Assembly (NCBI GenBank): GCA_017615125.1
Contig: JAGAAS010000068.1
Location: 1 to 64,000, forward strand
Direction of reading: 5' to 3'
DNA length: 64,000 nt
Source: Bacteroidaceae bacterium
Lineage (GTDB): Bacteria; Bacteroidota; Bacteroidia; Bacteroidales; Bacteroidaceae
Shown: positions 21,634 through 29,799 of the stretch, piece by piece
Layout: each line of letters opens with the position of its first letter
Position numbering within the stretch: the first letter of the stretch is position 1
Notes under the pieces: model-generated
Databases searched by the model: none
Told to the model about the DNA's origin: nothing
Seen by the model: the letters and a program-made list of their open reading frames with translations, nothing else
Translations under genes and position numbers: made by a program

Positions 21634-24600
21634 TTATTTAACCAACACTTTCTTTCCGTTGATAATATAAAGGCCCTTTTCGGGAGCTGTCACGCGTCGG
21701 CCCATAAGGTCGAAGAGACCTTCAGCGGAAGGACGTACAGAATCGTCGCAGACGGGAGATTCTACCTTCGTGTCGGTATCAGCCTTGCGGATGTACCAAA
21801 CGCTGCGGCTCGGATTTTCGTTCTTGTAGTTCATCAGGTTTCCTAAGAAACCAGATCCGCTTTTATGCCCTTCGGGATGGATGAGGGCGGTGCTTGCATC
21901 GCAGCCTTCTTCTACACAGCAAAAATTAATCTTGCCCTCTTCGCGAGGAACGAGCTTATACCGGCCCCTTTCAGCCTCATTTACCATGAAGATGCCTCCA
22001 CCGCTCTTAGTGGAATATCCCATATAGATTGTATCGCAGGACGCACACTGCAGATACCATTCACTCTCGGTTTCTGTCGGAATGAATTCCCACTGGAACT
22101 CGACCTCCTCCTTGTCCAGATAAGTCCATGATGCACGGCTGGTTCCGGAGCGATAGAAGATGGCCATCTCACGGCACAAAGTGCTGAAGAACGGAGCATA
22201 GGCATTCACAAGCCAATACTTCTCTCCTGCCTGCGGTTGTACAACCTCCAGACCAGCAACGGCATCCTTGATGGCTTGGATGGCGGCAGCAGCCTGCTCG
22301 TCGTCGGCTCCGTTCAACAACAGTGTTTCTGCTGCACTCATGGCTTCGTTGTAGGCGGCAAGGCTCTTCACCTCGCCTATTTCGGTGCCTTCCTTATAAG
22401 CAATGTTAGCTGCATTGAAGGTAGTTCGCAGCTGCGCTACAAGTTCCGATTCATCTGTAGGAATAGATGTCTTTTCAATGGTGATAGTGCCGACGCCCTC
22501 GTCGTTGTCAAAGCTGAAATAGAAGTCAGCACAAACAAACGGGAGGGTGGCAATGAGTGCATCGGAACTCTGTTTGACAGTTACGTCTATCTCCGCATGC
22601 TTATTGTCGTACAGCTTGAAATTCTTGAAAGTACACGCTTTGTCTGCTGTAAACTTAAAGGCTTGGCTTCCTGCGGGGAAGTGATAACACTTGCTTCCCA
22701 GACCTTCCCCTGCATCTACCGTGGCAGGCAACGCATCCATATCACGGATATACCAGATGGACATGCTGTTCGGCGAATTATTCATATAATTACGAATTAC
22801 GCCAGACACACCTTTTCCGTATTGACTGTCGGCATAGTGGCCGCCTGGATGGAGTAGACAATAACTAGCGGCATTCACCACATGCAAGTTAAATGCATTG
22901 TCGGAATAGCGAATCAGCTCGTAGGGGAAAGTGTCTTCCTTTTTCTCCACCATTGGGATGATTTCGTCCCACGATACGAGGGAGTAGCCGACATAGAGAC
23001 CGCTTGCGACATTTTTAATATAGTAGTTAGTGTTTCCTTTTTCGTCCTGTACTGGTTCGAAAGTGAAATACTGGTATTTGTCGGCGGGATCGGCATTTCC
23101 CCATACAAGGGTACTATCAGCTAGGTTCACGGAGAGGTTCTTCACCACCTCCTGCAGATTCAAGAATGATTTGCTAGCATTACTAATGACATATTGCTTT
23201 CCCTCTGCAGGGAGCACCATTTCAATCTCACTATCCTCTATCTTTTTTAACTGGTCATATATCTTATCAGACATGGCAAAGAGTTCGTTCTCTGTTGCCG
23301 TCTCTGATGCCAGCAACGCCTTTGCCTGAGAAATCAGTTGCTGATAGTCTGTATCAAAAACATAACAACCGACTTCTGTGCCACCTACTAAGCCCATTTT
23401 CTCGATTGCTGTCAGAGCTTTTTGCAAATCCAGTTTTCCCTCGCTCATTCCCTCGAGCCTGATTTCCGTGGGAATACTGGAAAGACGGTACTGTCCCCAA
23501 TACTCTTCGATGACGAAACGCAGGCCCTTGACAGGTTCCTCGAAGGAGACCGTGATTTCATGAGGCCCATAGCCCGGCACTTTATCGTTCCAGCGGGAAT
23601 AATAGTCGGTGCTCAGATTGCGGTCAACAATGCTGCTCAAATTCCCCTCACCAGCTACGAGAGAAGAAGAGCCAGTTGACAGCTGTTCAACAGAAGTCAG
23701 GAGTTCGTTACCGTCAGCATCAAGGACATAGAACTCACAGATACCTAGTTCCGGCCCGTCGTTTTCAGCCACCATAAGCTCATAGGTTGTATGAATGGCA
23801 TAGAAAGTGATGGCGGCATACTCTTTGTCAAACGTAATGTAGGGCGATGTGTAGCGCATGATAGTCCTCTTGCTGTCTGGGTTGCCCAAGCATTCGTCCT
23901 CCTGCCATTTCTTCAAATACTCTTGATCAACGATGGTGCTCCGAGAACCTGTATATCTATATGGCACATTGGGATCATCCTCGGAAGGTATGGTAATGAA
24001 CTGATAGGGCAGCGACACTTCAACACTGGCTGACCTGATACAGTCTTCTACAACGGCTTTCGCAGAGACCATATAAGTCATGCCCTCCGTAGCCGGGACG
24101 GTTCCAGCTGCGATACTATCCAGTTTTTCCGACAACACGTTAAGCATGCCTTCCAGTGTTTCGCGATATGTCACGCCGAACTGACCGGTCCCTTCGCCAA
24201 AGCCAGGATGACTGGTCAGGCCAAAGCATGGATTGTCTTCATCTACCGTTTCGGGGCTATCGATGAAAACTCTCAGTTCTTCGAGGAAGAGATACGCCTC
24301 ATCGACACGTACTTGGTCAATGGCCTCCTGCAGTTCAGATATATAGGCTTCCAGTTCAGATGTAAAAATACTATTCCCAGCGATGTCTTTTTCGGCCTGT
24401 TTAATAACTTCGCCCAAGTTCTCAACCTGGTCTTTTACATACTCGCTCCAATCGGCTCCGTATACTTCCTTTGCAGTAGTAACCAATTTTGCTAGTCTGG
24501 AAAAAGAATTGATAGACGGATAGGCTATCTTTATCAGGCTGCGAATGGAGTCATCGGCTGCCATCATCTCCTCGATGGTGTTGGCAGCACGACCTATTTC

Positions 24601-25317
24601 ACAGGCGTGATCAAAGGCAGCCACTACCTCAGCACCCAGCAAATGAGCTTTCAGGGTATCTGCCACATGTATGTCAAAGGCAATATCCTGTTTGTACATC
24701 TGTATGAGCGCTTCGTCGGTAGTCACATCACCAAAGTAATACAGTTCCGCATTATCGAAACCAAACCATCGAACGGTGTTTCCCTCGCGAATACGGAAGC
24801 CCACCACCAATGTTCCATCCGTAACAGTTGTTGTCACATTGAACTTTTTTGTATGGCACCAGCTATTGCCGCTCCAGGTGTTAGTCTGGGCCTCATACTC
24901 CTGATCGTTGGCAAAAATAAAACCACCCTTACTGTTCAAATAGTCCTCTGGGTCATTCTTATCACCGATATTGGTAGTGGAAATCATAAAAGCGCCAAAT
25001 CCGTATGTTCCATTGGGAAGATCCGTCAACTTCTGACTTAGACAAGTAGGACCAGGCAGATAATTCTGTGAACTCCAGATTTCAAGTTCCGTGCCTGAAT
25101 AGCCCCAGTATCTATACTCGCCCGCGGATTCCGTGTGCTTAGTAGTGTGCCACGTCTGGGCATGGTCACCCAACGTGAACTCGACCTTCCAACCTGCCAG
25201 CTTTTGCTCACAATCTGCATTAACCAGTTTGTCCGTCATGTTGACGACGTCAGCAAAGGCAGAGGTTGTCACCATAGTAGCTAATAAGATAGCTGTTAAA
25301 AGAAACCTTTTTTTCAT
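21634..25317 (-). CDS. Large secreted surface protein with T9SS-type tail, function unknown
   Basis: Signal peptide MKKRFLLTAILLATMVTTSAFA. The mature start (about 25-195) resembles a carbohydrate-binding-like jelly roll (LVNADCEQKLAGWKVEF, DLPNGTYGFGAFMI). Long helical stretches, possibly FIVAR-like, occur near 210-350 and 990-1050. Two similar modules with SIWYIRDMD and SVWYIRKAD endings are present, with H-P-x-GH motifs (LLHPGGHYADSQYG and LIHPEGHKSGSGF), so there is an internal duplication. The C terminus, LFDLMGRRV then KGLYIINGKKVLVK, is the short sorting tail common in Prevotella-type secreted proteins. It is the first gene of a three-gene minus-strand cluster and has a good promoter at 25366-25397. 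Confidence 0.7.
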   Translation of the reverse strand: MKKRFLLTAILLATMVTTSAFADVVNMTDKLVNADCEQKLAGWKVEFTLGDHAQTWHTTKHTESAGEYRYWGYSGTELEIWSSQNYLPGPTCLSQKLTDLPNGTYGFGAFMISTTNIGDKNDPEDYLNSKGGFIFANDQEYEAQTNTWSGNSWCHTKKFNVTTTVTDGTLVVGFRIREGNTVRWFGFDNAELYYFGDVTTDEALIQMYKQDIAFDIHVADTLKAHLLGAEVVAAFDHACEIGRAANTIEEMMAADDSIRSLIKIAYPSINSFSRLAKLVTTAKEVYGADWSEYVKDQVENLGEVIKQAEKDIAGNSIFTSELEAYISELQEAIDQVRVDEAYLFLEELRVFIDSPETVDEDNPCFGLTSHPGFGEGTGQFGVTYRETLEGMLNVLSEKLDSIAAGTVPATEGMTYMVSAKAVVEDCIRSASVEVSLPYQFITIPSEDDPNVPYRYTGSRSTIVDQEYLKKWQEDECLGNPDSKRTIMRYTSPYITFDKEYAAITFYAIHTTYELMVAENDGPELGICEFYVLDADGNELLTSVEQLSTGSSSLVAGEGNLSSIVDRNLSTDYYSRWNDKVPGYGPHEITVSFEEPVKGLRFVIEEYWGQYRLSSIPTEIRLEGMSEGKLDLQKALTAIEKMGLVGGTEVGCYVFDTDYQQLISQAKALLASETATENELFAMSDKIYDQLKKIEDSEIEMVLPAEGKQYVISNASKSFLNLQEVVKNLSVNLADSTLVWGNADPADKYQYFTFEPVQDEKGNTNYYIKNVASGLYVGYSLVSWDEIIPMVEKKEDTFPYELIRYSDNAFNLHVVNAASYCLLHPGGHYADSQYGKGVSGVIRNYMNNSPNSMSIWYIRDMDALPATVDAGEGLGSKCYHFPAGSQAFKFTADKACTFKNFKLYDNKHAEIDVTVKQSSDALIATLPFVCADFYFSFDNDEGVGTITIEKTSIPTDESELVAQLRTTFNAANIAYKEGTEIGEVKSLAAYNEAMSAAETLLLNGADDEQAAAAIQAIKDAVAGLEVVQPQAGEKYWLVNAYAPFFSTLCREMAIFYRSGTSRASWTYLDKEEVEFQWEFIPTETESEWYLQCASCDTIYMGYSTKSGGGIFMVNEAERGRYKLVPREEGKINFCCVEEGCDASTALIHPEGHKSGSGFLGNLMNYKNENPSRSVWYIRKADTDTKVESPVCDDSVRPSAEGLFDLMGRRVTAPEKGLYIINGKKVLVK

Positions 25318-25365
25318 GATACAAAACTTTTAATTATTTACAAAAGATGTATGATTTCGATGTGG

Positions 25366-25397
25366 CAAAGGTATCGGGAACGGAAGAACATACCAAA
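25366..25397 (-). promoter_or_regulatory. Promoter of the 1227-aa / FAS1 / CotH cluster
   Basis: Minus strand TTTG (25397-25394), a 20-nt spacer, TACCTTTG (25373-25366). The ATG at 25317 is 49 nt downstream. Confidence 0.65.
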
Positions 25398-25620
25398 CCG
25401 CAATTGTTCAAAAAAGAGCTTTTTGGGGTCAAAAAGCAAGACTACTGTAGCACGGACACTCGTTAACGGTACGAAAAAGACATACTCCGTAATGATAACG
25501 ATACTGACAGAGTTGCTGTCAACCGACCAACTCATAACCATAAACTATGCACTACGGAGTCTTTGAAATCTTCCTCTTGTAAAGACTTCATTGACAGGGG
25601 ACTAAAAAGGCGTATTTTTT

Positions 25621-25690
25621 GTTTAACTTCGCGATGCTGGAGTTAAACTATATTTTTTTATTGTTAAACAATAAATCCGTAAAGTTTAAC
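25621..25690. repeat. Cluster of inverted GTTTAAC words
   Basis: GTTTAACT (25621-25628) with AGTTAAAC (25641-25648), then GTTAAAC (25663-25669) with GTTTAAC (25684-25690). The 12-mer TTATTGTTAAAC at 25658-25669 also occurs at 38180-38191. It overlaps the last codons of the response regulator and may be its 3' structure. The rest of the 25318-25685 gap holds only the promoter at 25366. Confidence 0.45.
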
Positions 25691-26474
25691 TATTTTCTTC
25701 CTGTGACCGGAAAGACTGGACGTACTCCGTGGGGTTTGTGCCGAATTGTTTCTGGAAAGCTTTGTAAAACCATGAAAAGGAACTGTATCCTACCATCTCA
25801 CTCACTTCCATTGCCCTATATGTTCCAGAAGCCAACAACTCTGCGGCTCGCTTCAAACGGACAAGCCGGATGAAGTCGCTGGGAGCCTCGCCCGTTACCG
25901 CTTTTATCTTCCTGTAAAGTGTGCTGCGACTCATGAACATCTTTTCAGCCAGAATGTCAACATCCAGATTCTGATTGTCTATATTCTCTAAAATAAACGA
26001 TGTTACCTTTTGAATGAAACTTTTATCCGTCTTATTCAACGCCAATGCTTCTGAATGGACAAAAGGCTCATGGGCAAACTTCTCAAGAATACGACGGCGA
26101 TTCTCTAACAGGTTTTCTATCAACTTCCGGACAAACACCAAAGAGAAGGGCTTTTCAACATAGGCATCGGCTCCCCCTTCCAGACCCGTCATACGGTCGT
26201 CAAACGTGGACTTGGCAGTCAATAATACGACAGGTATATGACTTGTTTCAATATTAGACTTTATGTCCCTGCATAATTCAATACCGTTTTTCCTGGGCAT
26301 CGTTACCTCTGAAAGGACCACATGGACTATTTGCTTTTCTAGCAATTCCTCTGCCTCTTCGCCATCCTTTGCCTCCAAGACATGATAAAGATCTGAGAAA
26401 TGAACAGCAAGAAACTCCCGCAGCTCATCCTCATTTTCCACAATCAATATCGTCTTCAAAGGCACTTCTTTCAT
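25686..26474 (-). CDS. Response regulator with degenerate receiver and AraC-type DNA-binding domain
   Basis: Residues about 7-125 form a CheY-like receiver and residues about 155-255 an AraC/XylS helix-turn-helix (DILAEKMFMSRSTLYRKIK, MVGYSSFSWFYKAFQKQFG). The order is that of the C-terminal end of Bacteroidota hybrid two-component regulators, but no kinase or periplasmic sensor is present: the protein starts with MKEVPLKTILIVENEDE. The phosphoacceptor Asp is replaced by Glu56 (LSEVTMP in place of SDVMMP), and the acidic pair is Glu13-Asn14 rather than Glu-Asp. Thr86 and Lys108 (YVEKPF) remain. Phosphorylation-independent activity is therefore likely. It sits upstream of, and in the same direction as, the 25.3-16.4 kb surface-protein cluster, a plausible target. 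Confidence 0.85.
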   Translation of the reverse strand: MKEVPLKTILIVENEDELREFLAVHFSDLYHVLEAKDGEEAEELLEKQIVHVVLSEVTMPRKNGIELCRDIKSNIETSHIPVVLLTAKSTFDDRMTGLEGGADAYVEKPFSLVFVRKLIENLLENRRRILEKFAHEPFVHSEALALNKTDKSFIQKVTSFILENIDNQNLDVDILAEKMFMSRSTLYRKIKAVTGEAPSDFIRLVRLKRAAELLASGTYRAMEVSEMVGYSSFSWFYKAFQKQFGTNPTEYVQSFRSQEENS

Positions 26475-26607
26475 CTTTTATATTATAAAACGACAAGAGG
26501 TCATAGCTTTTAATTCATTGATGGTTTGGTGATCAGTGAAAACCTTTGTAGCTATTCAGCGCCCTGACACAAAGTAGCACAAACAATCGTCACCATGCTC
26601 ACCGAGG

Positions 26608-26615
26608 GCAAAGTT
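26608..26615 (-). promoter_or_regulatory. Possible -7 box for the response regulator gene
   Basis: TAACTTTG on the minus strand, about 134 nt before the ATG at 26474. No clear TTTG lies 19 nt upstream. The rest of the 26475-26968 gap is AT-rich with no gene I can support. Confidence 0.3.
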
Positions 26616-26968
26616 ACGTTTTTTTTTGAATTGAAAAAATTTTCTGCAAGTTCTTTTTGCAATGACACGAAAGTTCTGTATAAAGATAGAGGTAAACGCA
26701 CGTTTGAATACAACGCCTCTCACAGCACACATTCTCATCAAGCACAGATTTTTGCAAAGAAAAATAAAAAATCCCACCCCCATTTGTTAAATATTGTTAA
26801 GCCCTTTGAAAAGCACCCGATAGCGTCATTTGACGACACCGAAACTTGCTGTTCCAATCCTGATTACCTCCTTTACGGCACCAAGAAAAGTCCGTCCTCC
26901 CCCCGATGCTTCCTTTTCGCAACCCCGCAAAAAACAAAGGTTCTTCCTTCTTTTCTTCTCTTCCCCAG

Positions 26969-27040
26969 AATTATTCTTTCTTTGGAGAACTTCTCCAGCA
27001 AAAGAATAATAGTTCTCCAAAGAAAGAATAATTTTTTTTC
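26969..27040 (+). repeat. 22-bp perfect inverted repeat followed by T8
   Basis: The arms at 26969-26990 (starting AATTATTCTTTCTTTGG) and 27012-27033 (starting GTTCTCCAAAG) are exact reverse complements around a 21-nt loop. A run of eight T follows on the plus strand, which looks like a terminator, yet no plus-strand gene lies upstream within 500 bp. The yqiA-like gene ends 38 bp to the right on the minus strand. Words such as AAAGAATAATT and CGAGAAGG are shared with the element at 36468-36600. Confidence 0.65.
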
Positions 27041-27070
27041 GAGAAGGAAAAACCTCTGGAGAGAGTGTAT

Positions 27071-27643
27071 TCAGAGCATCTCGACAAGCGGGACAAGATG
27101 GCGCTTAAGCTCGGGAAACGTGGGGAGATGCTTGCCGGGATAGTAGTGAGCGTGCGGATAGTGGAGGGCAAACTCGTCGTGACAATGCACAAGCTCGTCG
27201 GCGTCGGCAAACATCCCTACTGTATGCTCCCTTTCCCAGTCGTCGAGGAGGTCAAACTGGCTGGTTTCCAGCGCTTCGTAAGCCGCACAGATGGTTTCGG
27301 TAACGAAGAACGTCGTTGCTCCATCCTTTCGGGGCGACAGGTATTCGTTCTCGCCCAGACGGGTTCGCAGCAGGCGCGAGACGTGAAAGTCGGGATTGAT
27401 GCACACTTTGGCGTATCCGCGTAGCTTCTGCGCCCAGAATCCTCCGAGCGACAGCCCCACAATCAAGTCAGGCTGCATCGTGACGCACAAATCCTGCAAC
27501 ATCGGTAGGGCTTCGCGAGGATCGATGGGCACATCGGGCGCTATCACTTCGCAAGGGCGGAACAAGATGCGCAGCGTGTCGGCCGTTTTATAAGTACCCG
27601 ACGAGGCAAAGCCGTGAATGAAGAGGATTCGGGAAGGATGCAT
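27071..27643 (-). CDS. YqiA/YcfP-like small alpha/beta-hydrolase (esterase)
   Basis: The N terminus ILFIHGFASSGTYKTADTL carries the oxyanion-hole HG motif. The nucleophile elbow is GLSLGG near residue 65. The expected Asp is in GMFADADELV and the His in KHLPTFPELK. At 190 aa it matches the single-domain YqiA family, whose natural substrate is poorly known. It lies 8 nt after ybeY in a three-gene operon. Confidence 0.75.
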   Translation of the reverse strand: MHPSRILFIHGFASSGTYKTADTLRILFRPCEVIAPDVPIDPREALPMLQDLCVTMQPDLIVGLSLGGFWAQKLRGYAKVCINPDFHVSRLLRTRLGENEYLSPRKDGATTFFVTETICAAYEALETSQFDLLDDWEREHTVGMFADADELVHCHDEFALHYPHAHYYPGKHLPTFPELKRHLVPLVEML

Positions 27644-27651
27644 AGCGGCTC

Positions 27652-28104
27652 TCAGACTTCGCGCAAGGGAAGAAGGGCAAGCGCCTGGTTTTCACATTCT
27701 TCCATGATTTCTCGCTCTCCAGGCCCTTTGTCGTTTATTCCGCAGAGATGGAGCACGCCGTGAATGATGACGCGATGAAGTTCCGCCTCGTAGGCCGAGC
27801 GAAAGCGCCGCGCGTCATACTCCCTCACGAACTGCTCGCTGTTTGTGCGAACGGTATCGAGACTTATGTACATATCGCCGCTGACAACGTGCCCTGAGCT
27901 GTAGTCAAAGGTGATGATGTCGGTGAAATAGTCGTGCCCCAGATACTTGATGTTCACGTCGAGAATCTCCTCATCGTCGCAGAAGACATAGCCCAAGTCG
28001 CCCACCTGCTTGCCGTACGTCGCAGCAACCCTTCGTATCCAGGCAACCACAACCTTGCGGTCGATAGCAGGCATCGGGAGGCGTGAACTCTGAAAAACAA
28101 TCAT
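27652..28104 (-). CDS. ybeY: Endoribonuclease YbeY (16S rRNA maturation)
   Basis: Metal-dependent RNase for rRNA processing and ribosome quality control. The UPF0054 motif is present as HRVIIHGVLHLCGINDKGPG near residue 115. The usual third ligand of HGxLHLxGxDH is not His here (INDK), a deviation I believe is common in Bacteroidota homologues. N-terminal features such as VGDLGYVFCDDEEILDVN and the segment HDYFTDIITFDY also fit. At 150 aa it is of normal length. It is cotranscribed with the spore-maturation-like gene (12 nt upstream). Confidence 0.9.
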   Translation of the reverse strand: MIVFQSSRLPMPAIDRKVVVAWIRRVAATYGKQVGDLGYVFCDDEEILDVNIKYLGHDYFTDIITFDYSSGHVVSGDMYISLDTVRTNSEQFVREYDARRFRSAYEAELHRVIIHGVLHLCGINDKGPGEREIMEECENQALALLPLREV

Positions 28105-28116
28105 GATGACAATGCT

Positions 28117-29349
28117 TTATGCGAAGAACAGATAACAAAGGAAGACAGCAGCGAGGATGCCCGCCAAGTCGGCCAACAAGCCGCAGGCGACAGCGTGACG
28201 CGTCTTCTTGATGCCCACGCTTCCGAAGTAGACAGCCAGGATATAGAATGTGGTGTCGGTGCTTCCCTGGAACAGGCAGGCGAGACGCCCCACGAACGAG
28301 TCGGCTCCGTATGTCGTCATCGCGTCAACCATCATGCCGCGCGCGCCGCTTCCGCTGAGCGGCTTCATAAGGGCTGTGGGCAGGGCTGCAACGAAATCGG
28401 TATTCAGCCCGCACTTCCCCGCGCACCAGGCAACGCCCTGCGTGAGCGCATCCATCGCCCCAGCAGCGCGGAACACGCCTATGCCCACGAGGATAGCTAT
28501 CAGATAAGGGATGATTCGCACGGCTGTCGTGAACCCTCCTTTCGCTCCCTCGATGAACGACTCGTAGACATTGATTTTCTTGATGGTACCTGCCAGAATA
28601 AAGCCCACGATGATGGAGAAAAGCAAGATGCCAGCCACAAGCGACGAAACGGTGTTCATCGTTTCCGACGACATCTGGCTGAAGCCCCAGATAACCAGCG
28701 CGACAAGGGCGCACAGCCCTCCGAGGAACAGCAGCATCGTGCGGTTAAAGAGGTTGATGCGTTGCCAAAGGCTGGTGACAAGCAAGCCTACCAACGTGCT
28801 GAAGAACGTTGCCAGCAGGATGGGCACAAACACATCCGTCGGCTGGGCGGCTCCCAGCTGCGCACGATAGACCATCACGCTCACGGGGATGATTGTCAAG
28901 CCGCTGGTGTTGAGCACGAGAAACATGATCATCGAGTTGCTGGCGGTATCCTTCTTCGGATTCAGCTCCTGCAACTGTTCCATTGCCTTCAGGCCCATAG
29001 GAGTAGCCGCGTTGTCCAGTCCGAGCATATTGGCAGCAATGTTCATGAACATCGAGCCCATCACAGGATGGTCCTTGGGAATATCAGGGAAAATCTTCGA
29101 AAGCACAGGGCTGAGGATGCGCGCCAAGCGGTTCACAGCGCCGCTCTGCTCCCCTATCTTCATTATTCCCATCCAAAGCGACAGAACGCCTGTCAAGCCC
29201 AACGAGATTTCAAAGCCCGTCTTTGCCGAAGCAAACGTGGAGTTGACGATGTCGGTAAACACGTTCACGTCGCCAAAGAAAATCAGCTTTATCAAGGCAA
29301 CGACAAACGCAACGATAAAGAAAGCAATCCAGATGTAGTTCAATACCAT
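28117..29349 (-). CDS. Spore-maturation-like (SpmA-SpmB fused) nucleoside-recognition membrane protein
   Basis: Polytopic inner-membrane protein with two Gate/nucleoside-recognition halves. The first half carries GLTGVLSLWMGIMKIGEQSG and MGSMFMNIAANMLGLDNAATP (SpmA type). The second carries EGAKGGFTTAVRIIPYLIAIL and a C-terminal SGSGARGMMVDAM then QGSTDTTFYILAVYFGSVG (SpmB type). Fused 410-aa forms are usual in non-sporulating Bacteroidota; the name is historical, and transport of an unknown solute is the safest description. It is the first gene of the operon with ybeY. Confidence 0.82.
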   Translation of the reverse strand: MVLNYIWIAFFIVAFVVALIKLIFFGDVNVFTDIVNSTFASAKTGFEISLGLTGVLSLWMGIMKIGEQSGAVNRLARILSPVLSKIFPDIPKDHPVMGSMFMNIAANMLGLDNAATPMGLKAMEQLQELNPKKDTASNSMIMFLVLNTSGLTIIPVSVMVYRAQLGAAQPTDVFVPILLATFFSTLVGLLVTSLWQRINLFNRTMLLFLGGLCALVALVIWGFSQMSSETMNTVSSLVAGILLFSIIVGFILAGTIKKINVYESFIEGAKGGFTTAVRIIPYLIAILVGIGVFRAAGAMDALTQGVAWCAGKCGLNTDFVAALPTALMKPLSGSGARGMMVDAMTTYGADSFVGRLACLFQGSTDTTFYILAVYFGSVGIKKTRHAVACGLLADLAGILAAVFLCYLFFA

Positions 29350-29353
29350 GCTG

Positions 29354-29361
29354 CAAAGATA
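29354..29361 (-). promoter_or_regulatory. TATCTTTG box almost touching the start codon
   Basis: TATCTTTG (29361-29354, minus strand) ends 4 nt before the ATG at 29349. If active, the transcript would be leaderless or nearly so. No good TTTG lies 19 nt upstream, and a better promoter sits at 29438-29468. Confidence 0.35.
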
Positions 29362-29437
29362 CGATTAAGTGAGTGAAAAGAAAAGAAAATCGTGAGTTTC
29401 TTTTCTTTTCCGAACGTGAGTATTTTAGAACGCAGTT

Positions 29438-29468
29438 CAAAGGTACGATTAAGCGAGAGGAGAACAAA
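29438..29468 (-). promoter_or_regulatory. Promoter of the spm-ybeY-yqiA operon
   Basis: Minus strand TTTG (29468-29465), a 19-nt spacer, TACCTTTG (29445-29438). The geometry is identical to the promoter in the copy at 9223. The leader to the ATG at 29349 would be about 80 nt and would contain the first stem-loop unit. Confidence 0.7.
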
Positions 29469-29549
29469 ATAAAACGGGTTTTATTTTTTCTCCCGAGCGC
29501 AAGTACCTAATACCGAAGGTTAAAGGTACGATTAAGCGAGGGAAATAGC

Positions 29550-29615
29550 CTACCCCCACCCCCTCCCAAAAGGAGGGGAGCTTAAAGTCCTTCCTTTTGG
29601 GAAGGATTTAGGATG
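29550..29615. repeat. C-rich double-hairpin repeat
   Basis: CCCCTCC (29560-29566) pairs with GGAGGGG (29572-29578), and CCTTCC (29589-29594) pairs with GGAAGG (29600-29605), embedded in CCCCCACCCCC and GGATTTAGGATGGGC. This layout resembles a C-rich dispersed intergenic element I recall from many Bacteroidota genomes; no second copy is present in this window. Confidence 0.6.
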
Positions 29616-29628
29616 GGCTTCTTGTTTC

Positions 29629-29703
29629 TTTTTTCAATGGGGGTTACCCAACGCGTTGGGTAACGTTGCTCAACGCGTTGAGCAACCCACGAAGTCAAAG
29701 AAA
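29629..29703. repeat. CAACGCGTTG palindrome array, two units
   Basis: The left flank TTTTTTCAATGGGG is followed by two perfect 22-bp palindromes (29643-29664 and 29665-29686) centred on CAACGCGTTG with arms GTTACC/GGTAAC and GTTGCT/AGCAAC. The right flank is CCACGAAGTCAAAGAAA (29687-29703). It lies between the divergent spm and ruvB genes. The copy at 57564-57660 has the same flanks and core. Confidence 0.8.
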
Positions 29704-29774
29704 CGCAAGAACGTGAACATACGTCCAAAAACACAAAAAATCATTAATTGTTTCTCCCCATTCCTATTATTTAT

Positions 29775-29782
29775 TATTTTTG
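29775..29782 (+). promoter_or_regulatory. Possible -7 box of ruvB
   Basis: TATTTTTG 18 nt before the ATG at 29800. The upstream box is imperfect (TTG at 29748-29750, spacing too long). Confidence 0.4.
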
Positions 29783-29799
29783 CAGAAAAGAACAAAGAA

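Larger units (their letters stand above)
29354..29542 (-). repeat. Two full units and one partial unit of the stem-loop promoter repeat
   Basis: Units at 29354-29437, 29438-29521 and the start of a third at 29522-29542. The second unit is closely similar to the one at 9223-9307, including the inner stem AGAACAAAATAAAA with TTTTATTTTTTCTCC and the closing CGAGCGCAAGTA. The first unit has a different but self-complementary inner stem. Confidence 0.75.

Noticed and set aside
28117..29349. Evidence of sporulation from the SpmA/SpmB-like gene
   Set aside because: Fused homologues are common in non-sporulating Bacteroidota, and no other spore genes are in the window.
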